Below are positions 1-7,471 of a stretch of 64,000 nucleotides of DNA, piece by piece; position 1 is the stretch's first letter, and every line of letters starts with the position of its first letter. The stretch lies in the NCBI RefSeq assembly GCF_046127645.1, contig NZ_CP175919.1, one strand, 5' to 3'. Under the pieces are notes generated by a model. The model searched no databases, was not told the DNA's origin, and worked only from the letters and a program-made list of their open reading frames with translations. The DNA comes from Clostridium_F caseinilyticum. Its GTDB lineage: Bacteria; Bacillota; Clostridia; Clostridiales; Clostridiaceae. The translations under genes and the position numbers were made by a program.

Positions 1-595
1 AGTATACTCTTAAAATTAAAGTTATTATGAAAGTAATTCCTAATATAAAAACTAAGCCTTGCATTTTATTGTGTGGGAAATACATACATACAAACACAAG
101 AGGTACACATATTACAAAATCGCAAAATATAAAAGACATCAATACTAATTCCATCTTTTTAATAAAATAATAATAATAGAAAGCTATATCCCAAGTAGCT
201 AAAGAAATCATAAATAACAAATATGAAATATTTTTAAATCCATTTTCACTTAACTCTCCACTAAAATACTTAAAAGCTCCATTATCAGAAAACATACCAA
301 TAATTTGAAACAAACAGCCTATAATAAAGATAGCAACACCTGCTTTAATGAGCATTTTTGTAAATATACTGCGATTCTTTAATATATAGTTCATTTCATC
401 TACTACGGCATTTTCTTCTCCAAAGTGCTCAAGAACCCTAGATACACTTTTCTCTTTACTTAGTCCTTGCTTTTCTAATTCTTTCGCTTCTTCATACAAA
501 TGATTTCTCATTTCTTCTTTTAATATTTTTGTATCTTTATCTGAATTGTCAAAATTCCCATAAATATTCTCAATATATTCTTCAATTTTATTCAT
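1..595 (-). CDS. DUF1700-like membrane protein, C-terminus cut by window edge
   Basis: The gene reads leftward off the window, so only about 198 N-terminal residues are visible. The first 70 or so residues are charged and helical (MNKIEEYIENIYGNF, then KEEMRNHLYEEAKELEKQG and a VLEHFGEE stretch). This matches the HAAS/DUF1700 N-terminal domain that commonly accompanies PadR regulators. At least four hydrophobic segments follow. The ATG overlaps the padR stop by 8 bases (GATGAATAA), so the two genes are translationally coupled. By analogy the protein is probably an integral membrane partner under PadR control; its substrate or function cannot be told from sequence. Confidence 0.75.
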   Translation of the reverse strand, partial: MNKIEEYIENIYGNFDNSDKDTKILKEEMRNHLYEEAKELEKQGLSKEKSVSRVLEHFGEENAVVDEMNYILKNRSIFTKMLIKAGVAIFIIGCLFQIIGMFSDNGAFKYFSGELSENGFKNISYLLFMISLATWDIAFYYYYFIKKMELVLMSFIFCDFVICVPLVFVCMYFPHNKMQGLVFILGITFIITLILRVY

Positions 596-932
596 CTACT
601 ATAACCTCCATAAAGTTATTTAATAATGACTTTAAAAATTTCCATTCCTTTACCTTAATTAAAAAATAATTTCTGCCTTCATCAGTGATTGTATAATATC
701 TCCTTCTTCCACCATTACTACCTTCATTATCATTCCAGTATCCTTCTAAATAATTCTTTTTTTCTAACCGTTTTAGAGATACATACAAAGTAGCTTCCTT
801 CATTTCAAATTGTTCCTTTGATTTTTCTTTTATCCTTTTAGCAATTTCATATCCATAAATATCATCATTTTGCAAAACACTTAATATCATTGTGTCAATA
901 TATCCCTTCAGTATTTCTTTATCAAGTTGCAT
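588..932 (-). CDS. PadR-family transcriptional regulator
   Basis: The 114-residue protein is a compact winged helix. The recognition region lies near residues 24-66 (DIYGYEIAKRIKEKS, then EATLYVSLKRLEKK) and the wing is the Arg/Tyr-rich GGRRRYYTITDEG at 74-86, typical of PadR proteins. PadR repressors usually sense small molecules or envelope stress and repress their own operon. The start has GGAGGTG upstream, and the membrane-protein gene follows with an 8-base overlap. A perfect 23-bp palindrome 37 bases upstream of the start codon is a likely operator. The ligand is unknown. Confidence 0.88.
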   Translation of the reverse strand: MQLDKEILKGYIDTMILSVLQNDDIYGYEIAKRIKEKSKEQFEMKEATLYVSLKRLEKKNYLEGYWNDNEGSNGGRRRYYTITDEGRNYFLIKVKEWKFLKSLLNNFMEVIVDE

Positions 933-968
933 TTATTACACCTCCTTAAAAATTATTTTACTGTATAT

Positions 969-991
969 ATTACTTTATATTATAAAGTAAT
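969..991. promoter_or_regulatory. 23-bp perfect palindrome upstream of padR, probable operator
   Basis: Arms of 11 bases (ATTACTTTATA / TATAAAGTAAT) flank a single central base. On the minus strand the dyad contains TATAAT (979-984), which could be the -10 element, so a bound repressor would block transcription. It differs from the classical PadR box ATGT-N8-ACAT, so assignment to this PadR is inferred from position only. Confidence 0.55.
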
Positions 992-1030
992 TTTATAATA
1001 CCATACATTATTTAAAATTGATATATTTGG

Positions 1031-1304
1031 TTATATGATTTTATAAAATTTTATGTAACAAAATATCTTAATAGTATAAAGATAAATTAGGAGGGTTACA
1101 ACAATTAACAAATCATATAAATAATTATAAAAAATATTTAAAGTAAGACCTATATAAACTTGGGGTGGATTTTTAATGAAAGTTGTAGTTATTAGTAGCT
1201 GCTGTGCCGAATGCGCCGCAGCTATAAGTGCTAAAAAGGCTGGTTCTACAGAACGTTTAAGATATGGTAATGGATGTTCTAAGCGCTTCTGGCTTTTCAG
1301 TTAG
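1031..1304 (+). pseudogene. Deleted duplicate of the flavoprotein gene and its leader
   Basis: This stretch repeats the leader and 5' end of the flavoprotein gene at 4216. Shared blocks include the AGGAGGGTTACAACA leader, the GACCTATATAAACTTGGGG run and the first 23 codons. Codon 24 onward is missing: the sequence jumps from Gly23 to the equivalent of Gly146, exactly 369 bases, across a 5-base CTGGT repeat (4280-4284 and 4649-4653 in the intact gene). A second change removes 12 more bases. The result is an open 42-codon frame at 1176-1304 that ends LRYGNGCS-KRFWLFS. The FAD-binding GGGWAG motif has become SSCCAE, so it cannot be a working flavoprotein. A start codon and GGGGTGG ribosome binding site remain, so a short peptide could still be made. 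Confidence 0.85.
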
Positions 1305-1400
1305 TTTTACATTTTTATAAGTAGCTTTTTCCTTCTTCTCTAAGCCATCTTGATATTCTAAAGCTAAATTTTTTTGTAACATATCTTTACTTACTGCCAT
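1257..1400 (-). pseudogene. Truncated DUF1659-type small protein
   Basis: The likely start is the internal ATG at 1400, because AAGGGG sits 9 bases upstream of it; the longer upstream frame is lysine-rich and lacks a ribosome binding site. The 47-residue product begins MAVSKDMLQKNLALEYQDG and continues to a YKNVK segment, resembling the N-terminal half of the roughly 70-residue DUF1659 proteins of clostridia and bacilli. From about residue 38 the frame runs into sequence antisense to the flavoprotein remnant (its tail RTSITIS is the complement of the GNGC-encoding DNA). The gene therefore appears cut by the same rearrangement. Its function is unknown even in intact relatives. Confidence 0.55.
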
Positions 1401-1471
1401 AGCTTTATACCCCTTCTTTTTCTTTGATTTTGTCTTCACCTATATATAACTTAATCTTTACATTTGTAAAA

Positions 1472-1538
1472 AAACACTAGGTACAATAAACCGCCCTTTT
1501 TAGACTTGCCAAAGAGCAATTCATTGTACCTAGTGTTT
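1472..1538 (-). terminator. Long hairpin downstream of the Rpn-like gene
   Basis: Perfect 16-base arms (1472-1487 and 1523-1538) enclose a 35-base loop, and on the minus strand the stem runs straight into seven T. It would terminate the nuclease gene that stops at 1574. The loop holds a second small hairpin (TTGC/GCAA, 1506-1519), giving a branched fold unusual for a plain terminator. Confidence 0.6.
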
Positions 1539-1573
1539 CCTATATAACCCATTTAAATTGTAACTTTTAATAA

Positions 1574-2452
1574 TTAACAACTCTTATTCATATCTTTTTT
1601 TAACCTTTCAACTTCTTCAATGGATAACCCAGTTTTCTTTGCTATCATTTCTACGGAAAGTATATCCATCAAATTTTTAGCTATTTCTATAGCTTTATTT
1701 TTTTCTGCTTTATTCATAGCTTCTTCCATGGCTTCTTCTTTCTCTTTTTCAAAAATCTTTTCTACCTTAGTCATCTTTAACCAACTCCTTACCATATTAG
1801 CATATTTTTCATCAATAAACTTATCAGTAGAAGTTAATACCCCTGCTATAATGAAATACTGATTTTTTTCATTCTTTACTTCTTTAGCTAATTCTATGGT
1901 ATCTTTAATAAGTTCATGTTTATCCTTTATGCTTTTCATTAAAGGAAGTAATATTAAATTCATAAGATCTACATCTTCTAAATCTATGCCATTTTTAATC
2001 TTTTGCTCAGCTTCTTTATAAATAGTATCTCCATCATAGGTTTTCATAAACACTGATTTTACATCTATACCTACACTTCCTATATTAAAATGGTCCTCTG
2101 CTTTTTCAATATTACTTGCATATATTACAGCAACATTTATTTTTTTAATAATTTTATTTTCTTCATAATACTTCCTTGAAATTCTTAAAACATAATCAAT
2201 ATATTTATACATATTTTCTGTTATTCTATTGTTACTTTCATATTCTAACAAAAGTATTGAGCCATCTTCTAACAAAAAAATGCTATCTGCTCTCCGTTCA
2301 TCTGCTTTTACCTGTGGAAACTCATTTGGTAACATTTCCACTATTTTGGGATAATCCAGCCCATACATAATTAATGCTTTATCTTTAAACATTTCACTTA
2401 AAGTCTTAAAAAGTACATCTTTAGCTTGATATGTTATTCCTTTAGCTGCCAA
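1574..2452 (-). CDS. Rpn/PD-(D/E)XK nuclease-family protein
   Basis: The 292-residue protein has the hallmarks of the Rpn / YhgA-like group: an N-terminal restriction-endonuclease-like core with Asp56 (ERRADSIFLLEDG) followed 14 residues later by LLLEYES (Glu70, Glu72), and an Ala/Glu/Lys-rich helical tail ending in GLSIEEVERLKK. The canonical ExK lysine is replaced, reading E-Y-E. Start is TTG at 2452: AGGAG lies 8 bases upstream and the nearby ATGs are out of frame. Family members are linked to recombination and are often multi-copy in Clostridium. It stands alone, with its own hairpin terminator. Nuclease activity is inferred. Confidence 0.75.
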   Translation of the reverse strand: MAAKGITYQAKDVLFKTLSEMFKDKALIMYGLDYPKIVEMLPNEFPQVKADERRADSIFLLEDGSILLLEYESNNRITENMYKYIDYVLRISRKYYEENKIIKKINVAVIYASNIEKAEDHFNIGSVGIDVKSVFMKTYDGDTIYKEAEQKIKNGIDLEDVDLMNLILLPLMKSIKDKHELIKDTIELAKEVKNEKNQYFIIAGVLTSTDKFIDEKYANMVRSWLKMTKVEKIFEKEKEEAMEEAMNKAEKNKAIEIAKNLMDILSVEMIAKKTGLSIEEVERLKKDMNKSC

Positions 2453-2538
2453 AGCATCATCTCCTCTTAAATCAATTATACAAGATACATTTATGATTTT
2501 CTACATATAAATATTTTATATTTATTTTTATAAGCTTT

Positions 2539-2712
2539 TTATAAACAGATTTTTAAATTTTTATTCTCTCCCTTGTATATATTTGCAGCTTTTATAACAG
2601 ATAAGTATCCATGTTGAACTAAATCCTCATAATCATAACATTTTATCTTATACCTTAAACCTTTATTTAAAATAAAAAGGAAAATACCCATTAATATTAT
2701 TCTTTTGTTTGT
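2539..2712 (-). pseudogene. Possible remnant of a sigma-70-like region 2
   Basis: An open minus-strand frame with no good start encodes a segment resembling the region 2 helices of sigma-70-type factors: CYDYEDLVQHGYLSVIKAAN followed by IYKGEN, then a stop. The upstream part (IILMGIFLFILNKGLRYKIK) could be the preceding helices. There is no ribosome binding site at a start codon and no downstream region 4, so it looks like a decayed fragment. The assignment rests on this short motif only. Confidence 0.3.
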
Positions 2713-2937
2713 TTATTGATTTTTGTTATTTTAATACATAATTTTAATAATCTATACTTAAATAAAAATAATAAATCATATAAAACTTTGACAATTAACC
2801 ATAATAATACTAATATAATAAATGGATAATATGTAAAATTATAATACGGTAAAATAAGTATTATGAGCAAAAGTAATCAATTTCTAAAAAAACATTAATC
2901 CTGCTAATAATAAAGCAATTAAAGAATGGAGGTTAAC

Positions 2938-3432
2938 ATGAAGAAATTAAACATTTCCACTAGCATTCGTGCTATTATAATTGCTATGATTCTTACAATT
3001 GCTGGTATGGTGATATATAAAAGTATAGTACCTAATATTAATTCTATTGATTATTTAACAAGCAAAGAAGAAACCGCTAGTTTTACAAAAACATCTAATG
3101 AGGAAAGGACTAAAAATAGTAGGAAACTTGATTTTTATAACTTTGATGGTAAGTGGTCTTTGATGGAATTTGAATCTACAAAAAATAATAAAATAAAAAT
3201 AATAGATAATTCTAGAATAACTAAAGGAACACTTTACATTGTAGTGTTAAGTTCGGAATATAAAGCTCTAGCTACTCATAAATCCAATGGCAAAGCCTCA
3301 TTAGATTTAACCATACCTGAAAACGGTAAATATTTTATTAGAATTGTGGGCAAAAATGCTAAGGGTAATTTAAATATAAAAATAAATTCAACTACTGATA
3401 TACATCTTTCACATAAGAGTATATTTGACTAA
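2938..3432 (+). CDS. Hypothetical protein with N-terminal membrane anchor
   Basis: Start is the ATG at 2938, 5 bases after GGAGG (2928-2932); an ATG at 2926 overlaps the ribosome binding site and is not used. The 164-residue product opens with a short charged stretch and one hydrophobic segment (AIIIAMILTIAGMVIY), consistent with a signal anchor. A Lys/Glu/Ser-rich linker follows, then a beta-rich C-terminal half (GTLYIVVLSSEYKAL, GKYFIRIVGKNAKGN). It is monocistronic, with intergenic DNA on both sides. No family is recognised; it is probably displayed on the outer face of the membrane. Confidence 0.7.
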   Translation: MKKLNISTSIRAIIIAMILTIAGMVIYKSIVPNINSIDYLTSKEETASFTKTSNEERTKNSRKLDFYNFDGKWSLMEFESTKNNKIKIIDNSRITKGTLYIVVLSSEYKALATHKSNGKASLDLTIPENGKYFIRIVGKNAKGNLNIKINSTTDIHLSHKSIFD

Positions 3433-3498
3433 TAATAGTATTTTTCTTTGAAGAAAAAATGTAAAACAAATGAAGACTTAAGTTATCCTTGACAATCC

Positions 3499-3891
3499 TT
3501 ATATATATAGCATTAATGGCAACATATATAAATAATATTTAAAAATAAGAGTTTCCATATAAATAAAAGCTGGACATGCTCCCTGCATTAAGTTACAATT
3601 ACAAGCTTTTAAAAAGTTATGTCCATACAGCTTATGCAGCAAAGCAAGTCCACCTTTTAAGTATTGCTTTAGGGCCTCATTTTGATATTTCCAACATGAA
3701 TTGTTCAATTATTGAATATAGGCATGGATCCTTATTTACCTTGAATAATAATTCTTATTAAAAGTAGCATCTTCATGAACTTTAAGGTGAGAAAGATCAT
3801 ATATATGCGTTACTTATCTTAAATCCTTATTAGCAAATACAACTTCATCCCATCTAAATTGTTCTTTATTTAATAATTATATTTTCACCAT
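3499..3891 (-). pseudogene. Decayed gene of unknown family, interrupted by in-frame stops
   Basis: A single minus-strand frame can be followed from an ATG at 3891 to a stop at 3499, broken by TAA codons at 3736-3738, 3814-3816 and two others (3709-3711 and close to the N-terminus). Between the stops the translation looks protein-like: EQFRWDEVVFANKDLR, VTHIYDLSHLKVHEDATF, then NQ/E-rich YQNEALKQYLKGGLALLHK and KACNCNLMQGACPAF. Several stops lie where CAA (Gln) would fit, so simple C-to-T decay would explain them. The Cys-rich CNC...GAC segment suggests a metal site in the ancestor, but I do not recognise the family. Confidence 0.4.
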
Positions 3892-4085
3892 ATATTTATA
3901 CCAAACTAACTTACTTTGTCCTAAATAAACAACATATACTAAGAAGTTTTGACTATATATTCTTGTATATTTTAATATCAGTCTACAATTTTTTTAATTA
4001 TTTTCATATTTTATATTTTTATAAAGTCCTTATAATTGTTATTTTTGTATAATCCTAAAGAGTTATTATAAAACTTTATGTAACA

Positions 4086-4108
4086 AAAATATTTTTGAAA
4101 AATATTTT
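4086..4108. promoter_or_regulatory. 23-bp perfect palindrome upstream of the flavoprotein gene
   Basis: Arms AAAATATTTTT and AAAAATATTTT flank one central G. It lies 108 bases before the start codon. The core TTTTTGAAAAA resembles the CodY box core (TTTTC-W-GAAAA) with one change, and CodY is encoded in this window. The duplicate leader near 1060 lacks most of the dyad. The regulator is inferred, not shown. Confidence 0.4.
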
Positions 4109-4215
4109 AATAGTATGAGGATAAATTAGGAGGGTTACAACAGTCAAAAAATCATATAAATAATTATAAAAAATATTTAAAGTAAGACCTATATAAACTT
4201 GGGGGTGGATTTTTA

Positions 4216-5493
4216 ATGAAAGTTGTAGTTATCGGTGGCGGTTGGGCCGGATGTGCCGCAGCTATAAGTGCTAAAAAGGCTGGTGCTGATGTTAGTATAT
4301 TTGAAAAAACAGATTTACTTTTAGGATTAGGTAATGTGGGCGGAATAATGAGAAACAATGGAAGATTTACAGCATCAGAAGAGCTTATAGCTTTAGGTGC
4401 TGGTGATTTAATAAATATAACAGATGAAAACAGTAGACATAAAAACATAGATTTTCCTGGTCATAAACATGCATGGCTTTATGATGTAAATAAAATAGAG
4501 CCTGCTGTAAAAAATCATATGATAAATATGGGTATAGACATTCACCTTATTTCCAGAATAGTAGATGTAAAAAAAGAAGAAGATAAGATAAAGGGTATAT
4601 ATATTTCAGACAGAACTTATGTGGAGGGCGATGTATTTATAGAAACTACTGGTTCTACAGGACCTATGGGCAATTGCTTAAGATATGGTAATGGATGTTC
4701 TATGTGTGTTTTAAGATGCCCTGCTTTTGGTCCTAGGGTAAGCTTAACTTCAAGAGCTGGAGTAGAAGACTTCCAAGGTGAAAGAGAAGATGATTTATTA
4801 GGTGCTTTTAGTGGTTCCTGTAAATTAGCTAAAGAAACTATGTCTGATGAATTGGTAAAAGAACTAGATGAAACTGGATCATTAGTTTTAGAAGTTCCAA
4901 GAGAAGACATAAACTTGGATAAATTAAAAATGAAAGTTTGTCAACAATATGCTCTAAAAGAATTTGCAGAAAATATTGTAATACTAGATACAGGGCATGC
5001 AAAATTAATGACTTGCTTTTATCCTTTAGAGAAGTTAAGAAAAATAAAAGGATTAGAAAAAGTAAAATATATAGATCCTTATGCTGGTGGAAAGGGTAAT
5101 TCCATAAGATATTTATCTGTGGCTCCAAGAACTGATGATATGAAAGTAAAAGGACTAGATAATCTCTTTGTTGGTGGAGAGAAAAGTGGCTTATTTGTTG
5201 GTCATACTGAAGCTATAACCACAGGAAGCTTGGCTGGACACAATGCTGTAAGATATTGTTTAGGTATGCCACTATTAATTCTTCCAAGAAGTATGGCTTT
5301 AGGAGATTTAATAGCTTATGCAAATCTTAAACTTTATACAAAGGAAGGTAGAAAAAATAGATATACTTTCGCTGGTGCAGAATATTTTAAGAGAATGATT
5401 GAAGAAAACTTATATACTACAGATACAGAAGAAATAAAGAAAAGAATTTTAAAATTAAATTTAGAAGATGCTTTAGCTCAAAGATTAGTATAA
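4216..5493 (+). CDS. FAD-dependent oxidoreductase with a four-cysteine motif
   Basis: The 425-residue flavoprotein opens with a Rossmann motif VVVIGGGWAGCAAA (GxGxxG at 7-12) and an acidic strand end (FEK), as in the GidA/TrmFO-like group of FAD proteins. A distal FVGGEKSGLFVGHTEA segment resembles the second FAD-contact motif. Residues 154-169 hold Cys154, Cys161, Cys164 and Cys168 followed by Pro (C-x6-C-x2-C-x3-CP), which looks like an iron-sulfur site. GGGGGTGG precedes the ATG. It is monocistronic, ending in a hairpin shared with purB. A 5' fragment of the same gene lies at 1176. The substrate is unknown; a tRNA or quinone-type oxidoreductase role would be a guess. Confidence 0.8.
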   Translation: MKVVVIGGGWAGCAAAISAKKAGADVSIFEKTDLLLGLGNVGGIMRNNGRFTASEELIALGAGDLINITDENSRHKNIDFPGHKHAWLYDVNKIEPAVKNHMINMGIDIHLISRIVDVKKEEDKIKGIYISDRTYVEGDVFIETTGSTGPMGNCLRYGNGCSMCVLRCPAFGPRVSLTSRAGVEDFQGEREDDLLGAFSGSCKLAKETMSDELVKELDETGSLVLEVPREDINLDKLKMKVCQQYALKEFAENIVILDTGHAKLMTCFYPLEKLRKIKGLEKVKYIDPYAGGKGNSIRYLSVAPRTDDMKVKGLDNLFVGGEKSGLFVGHTEAITTGSLAGHNAVRYCLGMPLLILPRSMALGDLIAYANLKLYTKEGRKNRYTFAGAEYFKRMIEENLYTTDTEEIKKRILKLNLEDALAQRLV

Positions 5494-5499
5494 AATTTT

Positions 5500-5519
5500 A
5501 GGAGCCACTTATGGCTCCT
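5500..5519. terminator. Bidirectional terminator between flavoprotein gene and purB
   Basis: Eight-base arms AGGAGCCA / TGGCTCCT flank a 4-base loop, with T-rich sequence on both sides. It lies 6 bases after the flavoprotein stop and 12 bases before the purB stop, between convergent genes. Confidence 0.8.
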
Positions 5520-5531
5520 TTAATATTACTG

Positions 5532-6962
5532 CTATACATTTATTTCTGCCTTTTCTCCTAGCATTTCTTTGTTTTTATCTAATATTGGATCAACTACTTC
5601 CTTTATAAAGTCTATTACTTGCCCCGCGGCTCTTCCTGTAAACTTTTTAGGATCTATTAAAGCTAATATTTCCTCTTTAGTTAATCCAAAGGATTTATCT
5701 TCTATTATTCTATCTATTAAATCATTAGATAGTCCTTCTTGTTTAACTCTTCTTGCAGCTTCCATAGAATGGGTTCTTATAATTTCATGAAGTTCTTGTC
5801 TGTCTCCACCCTTTTTAACAGCCTCCATCATTATATTTTCTGTGGCCATAAATGGAAGTTCTGTTTTTACATGACTTTCTATAACTTTTTCGTATACTAC
5901 CATGTTTTCTGATATATTCATATATAGTTTAAGCACTCCATCTAAAGCTAAGAAGGCTTCTGCTATAGATATTCTCTTATTAGCAGAATCATCTAATGTT
6001 CTTTCAAACCATTGTGTAGATGCAGTTATAGCTGGATTTAATGCGTCTACTATAACATATCTTGCTAAGGCTCCCATTCTTTCTGATCTCATTGGATTTC
6101 TCTTATAAGCCATTGCTGATGAACCTATTTGATTCTTTTCAAAAGGTTCTTCCATTTCCTTCATATTTTGAAGTAATCTTAAGTCATTGCTAAATTTATA
6201 TGCACTTTGGGCTATTTCTGATAATGTATTTAATATAGTTGAATCAACTTTTCTTGGATAAGTTTGACCTGTAACCATATATTCCCTTGAAAAGCCCATT
6301 TTTCCTGCTACCTTTTTATCTAAAGTTTTTACTTTACTTTCATCTCCATCAAATAATTCCATAAAGCTAGCTTGTGTACCTGTAGTGCCTTTAACGCCTC
6401 TAAATCTTAAAGTATCTATAACAAATTCTAATTGTTCCAAATCTAATACTAAATCTTGAATCCATAGAGTTGTTCTTTTACCTACTGTAGTAAGCTGAGC
6501 TGGTTGAAGATGAGTAAATCCTAAAGCTGGCACATGTTTATATTCTAAAGCAAACTTTTTTAAGTTATTTATAACATTTATAATTTTTTTCTTTATTAAA
6601 ATCATGGCTTCTTTCATAACTATTAGGTCTGTGTTATCACCTACATAACAACTTGTAGCTCCTAAATGTATTATCCCTTTTGCTTTAGGGCACTGAACAC
6701 CATAAGCATACACATGGCTCATAACATCATGGCGAACTTCTTTTTCTCTTTCTTCTGCTACTTCATAGTTTATATCATCTATATATTTTTTTAATTCATT
6801 TATTTGCTCTTCTGTAATGTTTAGTCCTAGTTCCTTTTCACTTTCTGCTAAAGCTACCCATAATTTTCTCCAAGTCTTAAATTTCATCTCTTCTGAAAAT
6901 AAATAACTCATTTCCTTAGATGAATATCTTTTATTTAAGGGATTATTATAAATATCTCTCAT
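5532..6962 (-). CDS. purB: Adenylosuccinate lyase
   Basis: The 476-residue enzyme splits adenylosuccinate to AMP and SAICAR to AICAR in purine synthesis. The family signature SSAMAYKRNPMRSE is present near residue 285, with the mobile loop containing the catalytic Ser. HVYAYG and GATSCYVGDNTD near residues 90-115 contribute the conserved active-site His and Thr/Ser region. GGAGGAG lies 8 bases before the ATG. It stands alone, away from other pur genes, and no purine riboswitch was seen in the 260 bases upstream. Confidence 0.97.
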   Translation of the reverse strand: MRDIYNNPLNKRYSSKEMSYLFSEEMKFKTWRKLWVALAESEKELGLNITEEQINELKKYIDDINYEVAEEREKEVRHDVMSHVYAYGVQCPKAKGIIHLGATSCYVGDNTDLIVMKEAMILIKKKIINVINNLKKFALEYKHVPALGFTHLQPAQLTTVGKRTTLWIQDLVLDLEQLEFVIDTLRFRGVKGTTGTQASFMELFDGDESKVKTLDKKVAGKMGFSREYMVTGQTYPRKVDSTILNTLSEIAQSAYKFSNDLRLLQNMKEMEEPFEKNQIGSSAMAYKRNPMRSERMGALARYVIVDALNPAITASTQWFERTLDDSANKRISIAEAFLALDGVLKLYMNISENMVVYEKVIESHVKTELPFMATENIMMEAVKKGGDRQELHEIIRTHSMEAARRVKQEGLSNDLIDRIIEDKSFGLTKEEILALIDPKKFTGRAAGQVIDFIKEVVDPILDKNKEMLGEKAEINV

Positions 6963-7222
6963 TACTCTATCTCCTCCATGCGTACAATATGTATATGCTT
7001 TTTTTATTTATTCATATTATAACATATATTATAATGACTTTTCAATTTTATATTCGTATATTTTATGAAAGTTATTATCTAATTTCTTTTATGGATATAT
7101 TTTAACATAACTTTATTACTTTACTTATTTTTAAATAAAAATTATTTAGTATAAATATTTTTGTTCTATTTTTTTATAGTATTAATATAATTTATTAAGA
7201 TGTATTTAAAGGAGTGGATTTC

Positions 7223-7444
7223 ATGTATAAAGTAAGTCTTATAGATAAAATTTCTTTTATATTAGTAATCATTGGAGCTATTAATTGGGGACTTATAGGT
7301 TTATGTAATTTTAATCTTGTTGGTGTATTATTTGGGGAACCTGCAAATCTTGTAGGAAGATTAATTTATATATTAATAGGAGTGGCTGGAATTAATATGA
7401 TATTATTTCTTCTTAAAACAAAAGGATCTTTAAAACATAAATAA
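7223..7444 (+). CDS. DUF378 family small membrane protein
   Basis: The 73-residue protein has two hydrophobic segments (ISFILVIIGAINWGLIGL and a GRLIYILIGVAGINMILFLL-type helix) separated by a short loop. The GAINWGLIG motif is characteristic of DUF378 (YuzA-like) proteins. The ATG at 7223 is chosen because GGAG is 8 bases upstream; a GTG at 7214 lies within that ribosome binding site. It is monocistronic and convergent with the HPr gene. The function of the family is unknown. Confidence 0.85.
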   Translation: MYKVSLIDKISFILVIIGAINWGLIGLCNFNLVGVLFGEPANLVGRLIYILIGVAGINMILFLLKTKGSLKHK

Positions 7445-7466
7445 AAGGCTCCCCAAAAGAGCCCTT
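7445..7466 (-). terminator. Hairpin between the DUF378 and HPr genes
   Basis: A short GGCTC/GAGCC stem is followed on the minus strand by TTTTATTT, a modest intrinsic terminator for the HPr gene that stops at 7472. Confidence 0.5.
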
Positions 7467-7471
7467 AATCC

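Larger units (their letters stand above)
3433..4215. other. 783-bp gap with a decayed gene and the flavoprotein leader
   Basis: No intact gene is seen between the small anchored protein and the flavoprotein. The left half carries a decayed minus-strand frame (described separately). The right 150 bases hold a 23-bp palindrome and the conserved leader that is repeated near 1031-1175. Confidence 0.6.

Noticed and set aside
3576..3761. Plus-strand 61-codon frame
   Set aside because: It is antisense to the decayed minus-strand gene, has no ribosome binding site and no protein-like pattern.
4091..4105. Definite CodY box upstream of the flavoprotein gene
   Set aside because: The core differs from the consensus at the central C/G position, so I kept it only as a candidate palindrome.
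6963..7222. Purine riboswitch upstream of purB
   Set aside because: The AT-rich gap lacks the paired loops and conserved junction bases expected.
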